A stretch of DNA of 64,000 nucleotides from Glandiceps talaboti (taxonomy: Eukaryota > Hemichordata > Enteropneusta > Spengelidae). Positions 1 to 13,600 of the stretch are shown here, piece after piece. Position 1 is the first letter of the stretch; the number at the start of each line of letters is the position of its first letter. The notes beneath the pieces are model-generated. The model was not told the DNA's origin. It did no database searches and saw only the letters and a program-made list of their open reading frames with translations. Position numbers and translations under genes: made by a program. The stretch covers positions 2,192,501-2,256,500 of the forward strand of contig NC_135554.1 in the NCBI RefSeq assembly GCF_964340395.1, written 5' to 3'.

Positions 1-42
1 TAGGATTGCAATTTACAAAAAAGTGAGCAATTTCACTTTATC

Positions 43-798
43 AGGTTGGGTATATATATGATACTGGTAGAGCTGTTCACTAACCATGCATTGAAAGTTG
101 TCAACCCTTACTATGTCTTTATCATCATGGGACTGGGTATATGTGTATTGTGAAAGCAGTCAACGCTTACTACGTCTATATCATCATGGGACTGGGTATA
201 TGTGTATTGTGAAAGCAGTCAACGCTTACTACGTCTATATCATCATGGGACTGGGTATATGTGTATTGTGAAAGCAGTTAACGCTTACTACGTCTATATC
301 ATCATGGGACTGGGTATATGTGTATTGTGAAAGCAGTTAACGCTTACTACGTCTATATCATCATGGGCCTGGGTATACGTGTATTGTGAAAGCAGTTAAC
401 GCTTACTACGTCTATATCATCATGGGACTGGGTATATGTGTATTGTGAAAGCAGTTAACGCTTACTACGTCTATATCATCATGGGACTGGGTATATGTGT
501 ATTGTGAAAGCAGTTAACGCTTACTACGTCTATATCATCATGGGACTGGGTATATGTGTATTGTGAAAGCAGTTAACGCTTACTACGTCTATATCATCAT
601 GGGACTGGGTATATGTGTATTGTGAAAGCAGTTAACGCTTACTACGTCTATATCATCATGGGACTGGGTATATGTGTATTGTGAAAGCAGTTAACGCTTA
701 CTACGTCTATATCATCATGGGACTGGGTATATGTGTATTGTGAAAGCAGTTAACGCTTACTACGTCTATATCATCATGGGCCTGGGTATATGTGTATC
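43..798 (+). repeat. 59-bp tandem array, about 12 copies
   Basis: The unit contains CATCATGGGACTGGGTATAT and GTGAAAGCAGTTAACGC. The first copies (43-130) are diverged and the later ones nearly identical. It lies in the NASP intron upstream of the first readable exon. Confidence 0.95.
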
Positions 799-1508
799 AT
801 ATTTAGAGATCCAAAACACATGAAAAAAAGCTGTTCTTGTCACAGGGGAGAAGCCATTACCAATTCCCACATTGTATTATTAAGTTCTTATTTTCTTGCC
901 TTTCTAATGTCTGGTGCTTTTTACTCTGCAAATCTAGTGTGTAACCTCACGCACAAGGGTATTTTATAGGGGCGCTCTTGTCTGTAAAATGCACAAATCT
1001 CGCAATCACTTGTCCTGGAGAAAACTCTGTATATGCATGTATTTTAAAATCAAAACATGTACTTGGATGAGGTGTATCATATGATATAGCTGAATCCTAC
1101 AGTGTACATGACTACAGACATAGTCTAGCCTTTCTGGGACAATGCAATATTATAAATTATATGGAACAGTTTTTCGTCTATTCTGGGCTAATGTATGTTA
1201 TTTGTAACGGAAACGCGTCTCTCAAAATTTGTAACTTGACAACCACCCAACCTTTGGACAAACTGGAAAAGTAGTATTGAGCATGTACAGTGTCAGAAGA
1301 TTCCTACTGTTACAGGAGGCTACACATTGCTACATGCCATTGGCACTATTTCTTTTACATATTTTGTTTCCCTAATTTTTTTTTTAATTTATAGTGCTAT
1401 TAAAATACAATTAATAACTACTTAAAATGTTTTCCTTGACATTATAATTTAAAGAAACTTCTACCAAACAAAGACAAACATTCTCCTTGTATATCTTGTT
1501 TCTTATAG
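799..1508 (+). other. NASP intron sequence without recognised features
   Basis: AT-rich single-copy-looking sequence with no reading frame of note. No upstream NASP exon could be recognised. Confidence 0.5.
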
Positions 1509-1673
1509 GAAAGATGGGAAAGAGGGTGACCTCCGAGTCGCACAATGTTACCTTAAACTTGGAGAGGTTGGATTAGAAACTGAAAATTATGCCCAAAGTG
1601 CTAAAGACTTCCAAGAGTGTTTAAATTTACAGAAAATACATTTAGAACCAGAAAATAGATTACTAGCTGAAAG
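1509..1673 (+). CDS. NASP: NASP exon a (TPR helices)
   Basis: The exon follows TTCTTATAG and ends at AAAG|GTATCC. It starts with the last base of a codon and ends in phase 2. It encodes a TPR unit containing AQCYLKLGEVGLETENYAQS and the following helix with NLQKIHLEPENRLLAE. This is the upstream edge of what can be read of the gene; no earlier exon is visible in 1-1508. Confidence 0.92.
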
Positions 1674-4600
1674 GTATCCTTTTGATAGTTACATCTTGAT
1701 TAGCATGAGGTGTCTTTGAAACAGTTGGTGTAGGTAAGATTGCAGGACACTGGCATGTGTTGGAGACATCATTCAGTATGTGTTCTTGGTAAGATTGCAT
1801 TGTCTAAATTGATGTATTAAGTTGTAAGTTTTAATGAATCAACTGTATCAGAGTAGTTTTCTTAACCTTTATTCCTGCAGTCATTACCAAATAGGTTTAG
1901 CCAATTCATTCAACAGATCTTTTGATACAGCTATTCTGGTAAGTCATATCTCTGCCTTTATTTGCTAATCACAATCAAACTGATAACCTTCACAAGTCAG
2001 ACCACAAAACAAAATACTTTGTGCCAGGTGAAACAAAATGCATGTATGGCTAAGAAATGTTTGAGTTGTACCCACTTGAGGGGAGTGTTAAGCATTGATG
2101 TTTGGTGTGCATGTCCCATGGGAGAATCTTCAGATTTGATATTTGGTGGTGTGTGCCCCCTGGGGGAATCAGTTCAGTGTTGATATTTGGTGTGGGGGAA
2201 TCTGTTTAGCATTGATATCCAGTGTGTCTCCTGGGGGAGTCTGTTCAGCTTTGATATTTGGTGTGTGTGTGTGTGTGTGTGTGTGTCCCCTGGGGGAATC
2301 TGTTCAGCTTTGATATCCGGTGTGTTTCCCCAGGTGGAGTCTGTTCCAACAACCATAGTAGCAAAAGAATTCTTACCATTGACAGCCTGAAGTAATTTCT
2401 TTTGAAGCTATAAGCTAAGTATTTGGAAATATGTTTTGTTAGGAAAGGTTTTTATCTGGTTTCATTCATTTGTATTTATAAGACATGGAACTTGGGATTA
2501 AAGTATCTTCTGACTGTTTTGTACATAAAGTATTAGTTGTATTTACAAAACAATCTGACCATTTGTACCTTCAGCATCTTCAGTCCGCCCAGAAAGTTAT
2601 AGAAGATAGATTAGCCCTCATAACAAAAAGAATTGAAGAAAATGAAGCCGGCAAGGGAAAAGGTTTGTTATATATGCCAAATATGGTTTTGATCTTGATT
2701 CTGTTTAAATGGTGCATTTTTTATTGACGATATCTCTATATAGAAGTTTAAATTTAGATTCATCATGACAGCAAACATCTGGTTTTCTGAGAATACATCA
2801 AAATGTCAACAAACCGCCCTAGGCATTTTGTCTTTTACCTAGAACAGATCTGTGTGTCTGTCTTACCAACTGGGATGGTTAATTCCTGCACTGGTCCTAT
2901 ACTCGACAAGGCTACCTCAGTGTTAACATTATATTGACACCAGGCTTGCAGTTGGAAAGGGAATCTCGAACTGTGCTGTGTGTACCTACTTACCATCCCC
3001 TATTACATGATGAACTGTGCTGTGTGTACCTACTTACCATCCCCTATTACATGATGAACTGTGCTGTGTGTACCTACTTTCCATCCCCTATTACATGATG
3101 AACTGTGCTGTGTGTACCTACTTACCATCCCCTATTACATGATGAACTGTGTTGTGTGTACCTACTTACCATCCCCTATTACATGATGAACTGTGTTGTG
3201 TGTACCTACTTACCATCCCCTATTACATGATGAACTGTGCTGTGTGTACCTACTTACCATCCCCTATTACATGATGAACTGTGCTGTGTGTACCTACTTA
3301 CCATCCCCTATTACATGATGAACTGTGCTGTGTGTACCTACTTACCATCCCCTATTACATGATGAACTGTGCTGTGTGTACCTACTTACCATCTCCTATT
3401 ACATGATGAACTGTGCTGTGTGTACCTACTTACCATCCCCTATTACCTGATGAACTGTGCTGTGTGTACCTACTTACCATCCCCTATTACATGATGAACT
3501 GTGCTGTGTGTACCTACTTACCATCCCTTATTACATGATGAACTGTGCTGTATACGTGTAGTAACACTAGTCTTACATTGGTGGTTTTATTGATCTAGTG
3601 ATGTGTTCTTTCCCCACCAGAGAAGGCCAGTACAGATGATCCGTTAGTAGCTGATCAGAAAGAAAGTCAGGAATTAAGAGATCTTATACCAGACATCATG
3701 GCAAAGGTACGTTATCATTAACTCTATTCTGTATCAAGTACTGTAACCCTAATACATCATGGCAAAGGTACTTTATCATTAACTCTATTCTGTATCAAGT
3801 ACTATAACCCTAATACATCATGGCAAAGGTACGTCATCATAAACTCTATTCTGTATCAAGTACTGTAACCCTACCACATCATGGCAAAGGTACGTCATCA
3901 TAAACTCTACTCTGTATCAAGTATCAATACAGTATTTTATTATACTATGGTAGGTTATGGTACTTTTCATTTTGATGTGATGGCTATATAAAGGTTTATT
4001 TGCATGCTATTAAGGAAATTAAAGGTTGTACTTAGGGTGGTAAGTAGGTAAAACGAACTCGAGTTCCCAGTCATTTTACCGGGGTTCCCCACCAAAATTA
4101 TATTACAATGTATGGGAACTATGCCAGTTTTACCAAATTTACCCCTGTCTATTACCGGGGTTCCCACACTTTTAGCAAAAACACTGACTTTATCCTTTTG
4201 TCAGATGTATTTGATCTAACTACTCCTAGAAGTGTCTGGATAACAGACTATTCAAACAAACTTATATTTCATTATTTGATTCACAAAGTGACATTCTGAT
4301 CTGAAGGCAATTTTTCTTCAAAACACGTACTTGCTACTAGTTCACGTTGTTGAGGATGTTAAGTCCCTAACATTTACTCACATCAGTTTGAACTGTTGTG
4401 ACTTCAATGTGTAACTATTAATTTAGTGACAAAATAAATGGAGCAGGACAGCAATCCTAACTTTCATTTATGACTGTCAGGTAGATATGCTATATTGATG
4501 TAAAAGTCGTTTTCAAATTTGTACACTTTCTTTGTGTCAGTGTCGTTGTCCAAGTATGGTTGGTGTCTGTTGAATGTACTATACCTCGTAATGTTCAGTT

Positions 4601-7600
4601 CCCATTGTATTGGCAAATACTACTAAAGCAATCAAGATCTCAGTTTACCAAGACACGAATTAAAATTAATGTTCATATTCACAGTAGGGTGATATCTATG
4701 TTGACTTCCAACACACCTACAGTAGGGTGATATCTATGATGACTTCCATCATATTCACAGTAGGGTGATATCTATGATGACTTTCATCACATTCACAGTA
4801 GGGTGATATCTATGATGACTTTCATCACATTCACAGTAGGGTGATATCTATGATGACTTTCATCACATTCACAGTAGGGTGATATCTATGATGACTTCCA
4901 TCATATTCACAGTAGGGTGATATCTATGATGACTTCCATCACATTCACAGTAGGGTGATATCTATGATGACTTTCATCACATTCACAGTAGGGTGATATC
5001 TATGATGACTTTCATCACATTCACAGTAGGGTGATATCTATGATGACTTTCATCACATTCACAGTAGGGTGATATCTATGATGACTTCCAACACATTCAC
5101 AGTAGGGTGATATCGATGATGACTTTCATAACATTCACAGTAGGGTGATATCTATGATGACTTTCATCACATTCACAGTAGGGTGATATCTATGATGACT
5201 TCCATCACATTCACAGTAGGGTGATATCTATGATGACTTCCAACACATTCACAGTAGGGTGATATCGATGATGACTTCCATCACATTCACAGTAGGGTGA
5301 TATCTATGATGACTTCCATCATATTCACAGTAGGGTGATATCTATGATGACTTTCATCACATTCACAGTAGGGTGATATCTATGATGACTTCCATCATAT
5401 TCACAGTAGGGTGATATCTATGATGACTTTCATCACATTCACAGTAGGGTGAGATCTATGATGACTTCCATCATATTCACAGTAGGGTGATATCTATGAT
5501 GACTTTCATCACATTCACAGTAGGGTGATATCTATGATGACTTCCATCATATTCACAGTAGGGTGATATCTATGATGACTTCCATCATATTCACAGTAGG
5601 GTGATATCTATGATGACTTCCATCATATTCACAGTAGGATGATATCTATGATGACTTTCATCACATTCACAGTAGGGTGATATCTATGATGACTTTCATC
5701 ACATTCACAGTAGGGTGATATCTATGATGACTTCCAACACACCTACAGTAGGGTGATATCTATGATGACTTCCAACACACCTACAGTAGGGTGATATCTA
5801 TGATGACTTCCATCATATTCACAGTAGGGTGATATCTATGATGACTTTCATCACATTCACAGTAGGGTGATATCTATGATGACTTTCATCACATTCACAA
5901 TAGGGTGAAATCTATGATGACTTTCATCACATTCACAGTAGGGTGAGATTTATGATGACTTCCAACACCTACAGTAGGGTGATATCTATGATGACTTCCA
6001 TCACATTCACAGTAGGGTGATATCTATGATGACTTCCAACACATTCACAGTAGGGTGATATCTATGATGACTTCCAACACACCTACAGTAGGGTGATGTC
6101 TATGATGACTTCCATCATATTCACAGTAGGGTGATATCTATGATGACTTCCATCACATTCACAGTAGGGTGATATCGATGATGACTTCCAACACATTCAC
6201 AGTAGGGTGATATCTATGATGACTTTCATCACATTCACAGTAGGGTGATATCTATGATGACTTTCATCACATTCACAGTAGGGTGATATCTATGATGACT
6301 TCCATCACATTCACAGTAGGGTGATATCTATGATGACTTCCAACACATTCACAGTAGGGTGAGATCTATGATGACTTCCAACACCTACAGTAGGGTGATA
6401 TCTATGATGACTTCCATCACATTCACAGTAGGGTGATATCTATGATGACTTTCAACACATTCACAGTAGGGTGATATCTATGATGACTTCCATCACATTC
6501 ACAGTAGGGTGATATCTATGATGACTTCCAACACATTCACAGTAGGGTGAGATCTATGATGACTTCCATCATATTCACAGTAGAGTGATATCTATGATGA
6601 CTTTCATCACATTCACAGTAGGGTGATATCTATGATGACTTCCAACACATTCACAGTAGGGTGAGATCTATGATGACTTCCAACACATTCACAGTAGGGT
6701 GAGATCTATGATGACTTCCAACACCTACAGTAGGGTGATATCTATGATGACTTCCATCACATTCACAGTAGGGTGATATCTATGATGACTTTCAACACAT
6801 TCACAGTAGGGTGATATCTATGATGACTTCCATCACATTCACAGTAGGGTGATATCTATGATGACTTCCAACACATTCACAGTAGGGTGAGATCTATGAT
6901 GACTTCCATCATATTCACAGTAGAGTGATATCTATGATGACTTTCATCACATTCACAGTAGGGTGATATCTATGATGACTTCCAACACATTCACAGTAGG
7001 GTGAGATCTATGATGACTTCCAACACCTACAGTAGGGTGATATCTATGATGACTTCCATCACATTCACAGTAGGGTGAGATCTATGATGACTTCCAACAC
7101 CTACAGTAGGGTGATATCTATGATGACTTCCATCACATTCACAGTAGGGTGAGATCTATGATGACTTCCAACACCTACAGTAGGGTGATATCTATGATGA
7201 CTTCCATCACATTCACAGTAGGGTGATATCTATGATGACTTCCATCACATTCACAGTAGGGTGAGATCTATGATGACTTCCAACACCTACAGTAGGGTGA
7301 TATCTATGATGACTTCCATCACATTCACAGTAGGGTGAGATCTATGATGACTTCCAACACCTACAGTAGGGTGATATCTATGATGACTTCCATCACATTC
7401 ACAGTAGGGTGATATCTATGATGACTTCCATCACATTCACAGTAGGGTGATATCTATGATGACTTTCATCACATTCACAGTAGGGTGATATCTATGATGA
7501 CTTCCATCACATTCACAGTAGGGTGATATCTATGATGACTTTCATCACATTCACAGTAGGGTGATATCTATGATGACTTCCATCACATTCACAGTAGGGT

Positions 7601-10600
7601 GATATCTATGATGATTTCCATTACATTCACAGTAGGGTGATATCTATGATGACTTTCATCACATTCACAGTAGGGTGATATCTATGATGACTTCCATCAT
7701 ATTCACAGTAGGGTGATATCTATGATGACTTCCATCACATTCACAGTAGGGTGATATCTATGATGACTTCCATCATATTCACAGTAGGGTGATATCTATG
7801 ATGACTTCCATCATATTCACAGTAGGGTGATATCTATGATGACTTTCATCACATTCACAGTAGGGTGATATCTATGATGACTTCCATCACATTCACAGTA
7901 GGATGATATCTATGATGACTTCCATCATATTCACAGTAGGGTGATATCTATGATGACTTCCATCATATTCACAGTAGGGTGATATCTATGATGACTTCCA
8001 TCATATTCACAGTAGGGTGATATCTATGATGACTTTCATAACATTCACAGTAGGGTGAGATCTATGATGACTTTCATCACATTCACAGTAGGGTGATATC
8101 TATGATGATTTCCATCACATTCACAGAGGTCTAGCAGATAGACTAGGTAACACCCTACTGTGAATATGATGGACGTCATCACAGATATCACTGCAGTGTA
8201 GTTGCCATGGTTTTGTCCATGAGTGAGATATGTGCTCCAATGTTCCATAGTACAAAAGCTTCACATTATTACATGTTGTCGTTGGCCGTAAGATCACATC
8301 TGCATACAATCACGCTGGAGAATTTGCCTACATAATTAAATTCATACAATCTCTTCACTATTTCAAAATTGAAAATCTTCGTTTTACTTCATTTGATACT
8401 CCCGCATCTGAGCAGCCTAGGAAGTTGCTGGTGAAAAATGTGCCAAAGACAGTGAATTCTATAAATATCGGCATTCAGTAGGTGACGTTCTAAATTAACT
8501 GGTATATAAATGATGAAATTTCAAATTTACCAGCAATTTTGAAGATTGCACTCAAGTACTTTTATACATGGCCGTGTAGACTAAATATCCTGACTGACAT
8601 ACTGGTACTGTACTCTGACTCCAATGTATCAAAACATATGAAGACAGACAACGTTGTTGACGTTAGTTTTGATTGACACTTCCATTAGATAACAAATGGA
8701 CGATCATTGACATGAGCAGTGTACACAAATTTGATAGGTTTGTTGTTGTACATGACTATATCGGCAAGCCTTCGATTTTGACACAATTTGCCTTTTTCTT
8801 GTTTTTCATTGGCTCTTCCCGTTTGCCCCTGACATTGGTGATTTAAAGATTTTAGTTCAGCGTCTCTCCACAAATCATGACATTTTGACCAAAACAAGAA
8901 TGTATACACTTTACCCAGGGACAAAGTAGGGCAATAATACTGTATCACTTCATTGTATTAATTTAAGTTGTTAAACTGTTACGATGCTTATCATGAATCA
9001 TGAATAGCAATGTTATGAGGGTTTGAATTTCGTTTATTATTTGCTGTGGAAATGGAAGTACGTACCCCGGGTATGTTAGGGGATCACGAAAGCCGACTGA
9101 AGTTGAGGATGGCAAGCTTTCCTGTGCTGAAAATAGGAGGCGTGGCGGGCATTTCAACAACATTTTTGACAACTAACTTTCATTGGGACTTGAAAAATCA
9201 CAGGTATGGAGCTAAATTTCTTGCATAAATCATGATATTGCAAGATAAGACTTACAGAAGGTTTTCAGTTTAAATCTGATGTACCAATACTTTAATAATT
9301 TATAATTTATTTTAGATTGAAGATGCAGAAGAGATGAAAAAAAGCGATGAGTTAGCAGCCAAGACTTCAATAGAAGCAGCTGCAGCAGAGTTTGTAAGTT
9401 TACATTATTTAGTAGATACAACTAAGACTGCAGTAGAAGCAGAATTTAGATGATACCGTGACCTAATATATGTATCATGTAATGTAGAAGTCAACTTTTA
9501 AGCATATTGAATGTTATTTATTTTTTGATTGTCCCACTTCAAAACAGACTTGTCGGTGATTCTGTCAAAACAGACTTGTCGGTGGTTCTGTCAAAACGGA
9601 CTTGTGGGGGGTTCTGTCAAAACGGACTTGTCAGTGGTTCTGTCAAAACAGACTTGTCGGTGGTTCAGTCAAAACAGACTTGTCGGTGGTTCTGTCAAAA
9701 CAGACTTGCCGGTGGTTCTGTCAAAACAGACTTGCCGGTGGTTCTGTCAAAACAGACTTGTCGATGGTTCTGTCAAAACAGACTTGTCGGTGGTTCTGTC
9801 AAAACAGACTTGCCGGTGGTTCTGTCAAAACAGACTTGCCGGTGATTCTGTCAAAACAGACTTGTCGGTGGTTCTGTCAAAACAGACTTGTCGGTGGTTC
9901 TGTCAAAACAGACTTGTCGGTGGTTCTGTCAAAACAGACTTGTCGGTGGTTCTGTCAAAACAGACTTGTCGGTGGTTGTCAAAACAGACTTGTCGGTGGT
10001 TCTGTCAAAACAGACTTGTCGGTGGTTCTGTCATACTGTTTATATATCAATCTTTTACATTCACGTAATGATGTCACTTTGATATGAAGAAGTCTGCCTC
10101 ATCACAAATAGGTCCAACCAGCCACCCATTTTACAAGTGTTGGTAAACAGAGGCACCACTGTAGTTCAAAACATGGTAGCGCAAATTACCAACAAATGGC
10201 AGATATAAACATGATAGAACCAGGATGATATAAAGGTAACCATGATGTAAGCTATTTGACTATGAGAGATAGATTGTTGTTATTAGCCTCCAACAGGCCC
10301 TGCCCAGAGAGGACTTTTACATTGAGTTCCATCCTTGCTTTCACCCTCTTATCTCTGGCGTGCACCAACCGATTTAAACCAAACCTGGCACAAAGGTAAC
10401 ATGCTATTGTAGACATATACACATCACTCTGATTTGTGACTAAATCAATATGGCCGAATGATAGCCATATTTGTTGTTTGGGTGTTTTCCCTCATATCTG
10501 GCATGCACCATTCGATTTCAACCAAACCTGGCACAAAGGTATCATGTTATATGAGACAATATGCACATCACTTTTTTTGTGACTGAATCAAGTATGGCCG

Positions 10601-13600
10601 AATAGTGGTGATATTTAAATTTAACAATATGCATTATAACTTTGTATGTGTTATAAGTAGTGACTCATTCAAGTACCTACACTCATAATATCAAATATGA
10701 GCTTTCTTTTAAGACTGTGGCAAACAGCCACATTTTGGTTATATCATAGCTTTTTACCTTCCATAAAGGAAGGTTATATATTAGGGATGAAAAGTCTGTG
10801 CGACTGTATCACCATTTTCTCAAAATGCCTGGCTCAATTCAATGAAATTTGGCGCACATGTTCTTTAGGGTAATGGCTAGAACTGATTAGGTTTTGATAA
10901 ACATTCAATGTTAATGAGCTATTTGCATAATTAACCATTTTCGGTAATTAGGCTATATTTTAAGAAAGCACACTTCAAATTCAATATAATTTGGTACATA
11001 CATTGATGATAACAAGTGCATGTGTCATAAAGTTTGATAACATTTTGACATCGTACTATTAGCTTGTCTTACACGTCTCTGATGACAAGACACTGGCAAT
11101 TTTACCATCAAAATCATATTTATTGACACTAATCTCCAATACGGCTGACCTTGATTCCATCTGTGTCTACTCACTCATTGACATCTTGAACAGTGATTTT
11201 CATCAACAATGACGTGAAAAATAGCCTAAAAACTTCCCCATCCTGCTGTGGATCTGTGCGTAATGGTCGCGTTCTTGCCATTTTTAAAAACTCGTACAAG
11301 TTTTCCTCAAATTTCAAGTAAAAATCATGGTTTTATTGGGGCAAACATGGCCAAATATACATACTATACCAGAATGGGTGTATGGCTCGTCATGTCATCA
11401 GTGATCATACCGCGAGGGGCTGCTTTGAGTACGAGCGAAGTGAGGCATGTTGAGGTATTTTGTTGAGAATTATAAATATTGCGAAATGTCAAGTACAAGG
11501 TTTAAATACAATGGAATGATGAAAAAAAAATGGCTGAGTCTGCTGACAGGCGCCGCGCCGGTCACAAGAAACACTGTAAATTCCATCTTTCTTAGTTTCC
11601 GTACGGCGACAACCCCAGGTACCCGGATGCACGAGGGACTAACCCGGAAGCAAGTCGTTGTCAGCCATACGTTACAGTGGTAACATCGTCCGAGAAATCG
11701 CTGCGTTCAGAGTGTCATTATTCACAGAATTGTTGTTTTCGAGTGAAAACGCGTCTTGAATTGTATAAATCTAACAAATGAAGACATGTCAAGTTATATT
11801 TTGAAAGTTGTATCGCTAGTTTGAGACGATTTTCTCACGTACTATCGAGGCTTACTTGGACTTGGACCTTACTCCAGTTCATCGGGAAGTTTAGCCAGTC
11901 CGATAATTCTTTCTGGTTTAGTTTACAACACTTTTGATCACACAGATTTTGTTGTTGTGATGAAAAGAAATTTAAAAAAAAGATCACTTCAACCATTTTG
12001 TTGTGTTTTCTTTATGAAAGGTAATAGAACATGAACGAGTGTTACCACTGTAACGTATGGCTGCCAGAATGACCCTCTTTCGGGTACTTGGCGGGGATTG
12101 TCGCCGTCCGGAAACTAAGATGGCGATTAATACATTTCTTCCCTATATATATCTACTACAACTTGTTCAAGTTGAATGTTGTTGACTTGGTAAATTTGTT
12201 AGAAAATTGACATTCAAATTGCCTCAAAATTATTTTAGATCCCTAGTTTATTTCATTCATCATTAAAATTTCCCAGGGTTAAAGCTGTAAGACAATGGAA
12301 TTATTTATAGCCAACCTCAAAATCCTCTTTTTTTTCTTTTTCTTGTGTGCATTTCCCAGTCATTTTTTTTCTGAGATTTTGTGAATTTTTCATAACAGTA
12401 GATTTTTGTTATAAAATGGTGACTATGGTATAAAAGTACAATACATTACCAACTTCTGTGTAAAAAGTGTTTTACAGTGAGACATCATATGAACCACTAA
12501 CCACTTTATTGCATCGCTAAAACAAAACTGCATAGTGAAGAGCTGAAGAACTGAACCACTTCTACGTGTCACCAAAATAAAAAATAAAATTAAAAAAAAA
12601 CAGCAGAGCTATTCTGACCGATAGGTCGCTTGTGTTGTATTCCTAAAAAACCTGTGAAATATTTTTTATTTAAATGCTAGGTGTGTGCAAATACATAACT
12701 TAAAACGTACAATCTAATAGTCAGCATGTACAATGCACATACAGAACGCACGCTACTCACTCGTGATCACTGAGGATTTGAACACATAAAATATAAACTA
12801 GCGTCTGTACTATCTCCTCAAACGCCCCCTCGTCAAAGGTTAGCCAGGCATCCAAGTTAAAGACATTCAATTCATTAACATAAAATTTACATAACCATGG
12901 TGGCCAGCCTAACAGCTGTTGACGCGCAATCGATCATGCATATGAAGTGACATTTTACTATCCACGGTTAGTCCTAAAGTTCGTTGTCCATGAAGTGAAC
13001 TGAACATTCTTTACTGTGGCTATAAACCGTGTATACACGAGTCATGTCAATGAACGAGGTAATGCATGTTTTATAAATGACCTTAAGCCTGCATGTTAAC
13101 ATGTTCGTCATCCATGGTCTGCATCACGTACACATACAGTTGTGTGCACACAAAAATGCTACAATTGTTTCGTTATGCAAAAAGAGGGCACTCATGATTA
13201 ATTCATAGAAATGAAAGTACGTCTTGACTTCATGGAATGTCCACACCACGTTATGTTTAATTCTATTAATTTTAGTGGCAATAATTGTATTAAAGATAAA
13301 TTTCAAAAAAGTCAAGATGACTGTTGACAGTCTATTGAAAACCCAACACTACACCTGTTTGCATCCCTGGAACAAAGCATTTCCAGGTTAAAATTGCTAA
13401 AAAGCTAATCATTTTACACAATATGACATGCAAGTTGGGACTATGACTTTATACTGCATTGTGACTTGAAAAATTGTGTCTCAAAAAATTTGCTATCAAT
13501 ATTTTAAAATTCTATTCTTGGTTTATTGCAGGGAGTGTCAAGTTCATCAGGGGATGCTGTAAGTAGCTTGTAATTGACTCTCATGACACAACACTTGTAA

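Noticed and set aside
4680-8130. CRISPR-like array of regular repeats
   Set aside because: Units are contiguous direct repeats without unique spacers, in a eukaryotic intron.
8685-8948. 87-codon minus frame
   Set aside because: No homology recognised and no splice or promoter evidence.
9507-10087. Overlapping forward frames with KTDLSVVLSKQTCRWFCQN repeats
   Set aside because: All three frames open in a 26-bp array; a by-product of unit composition.
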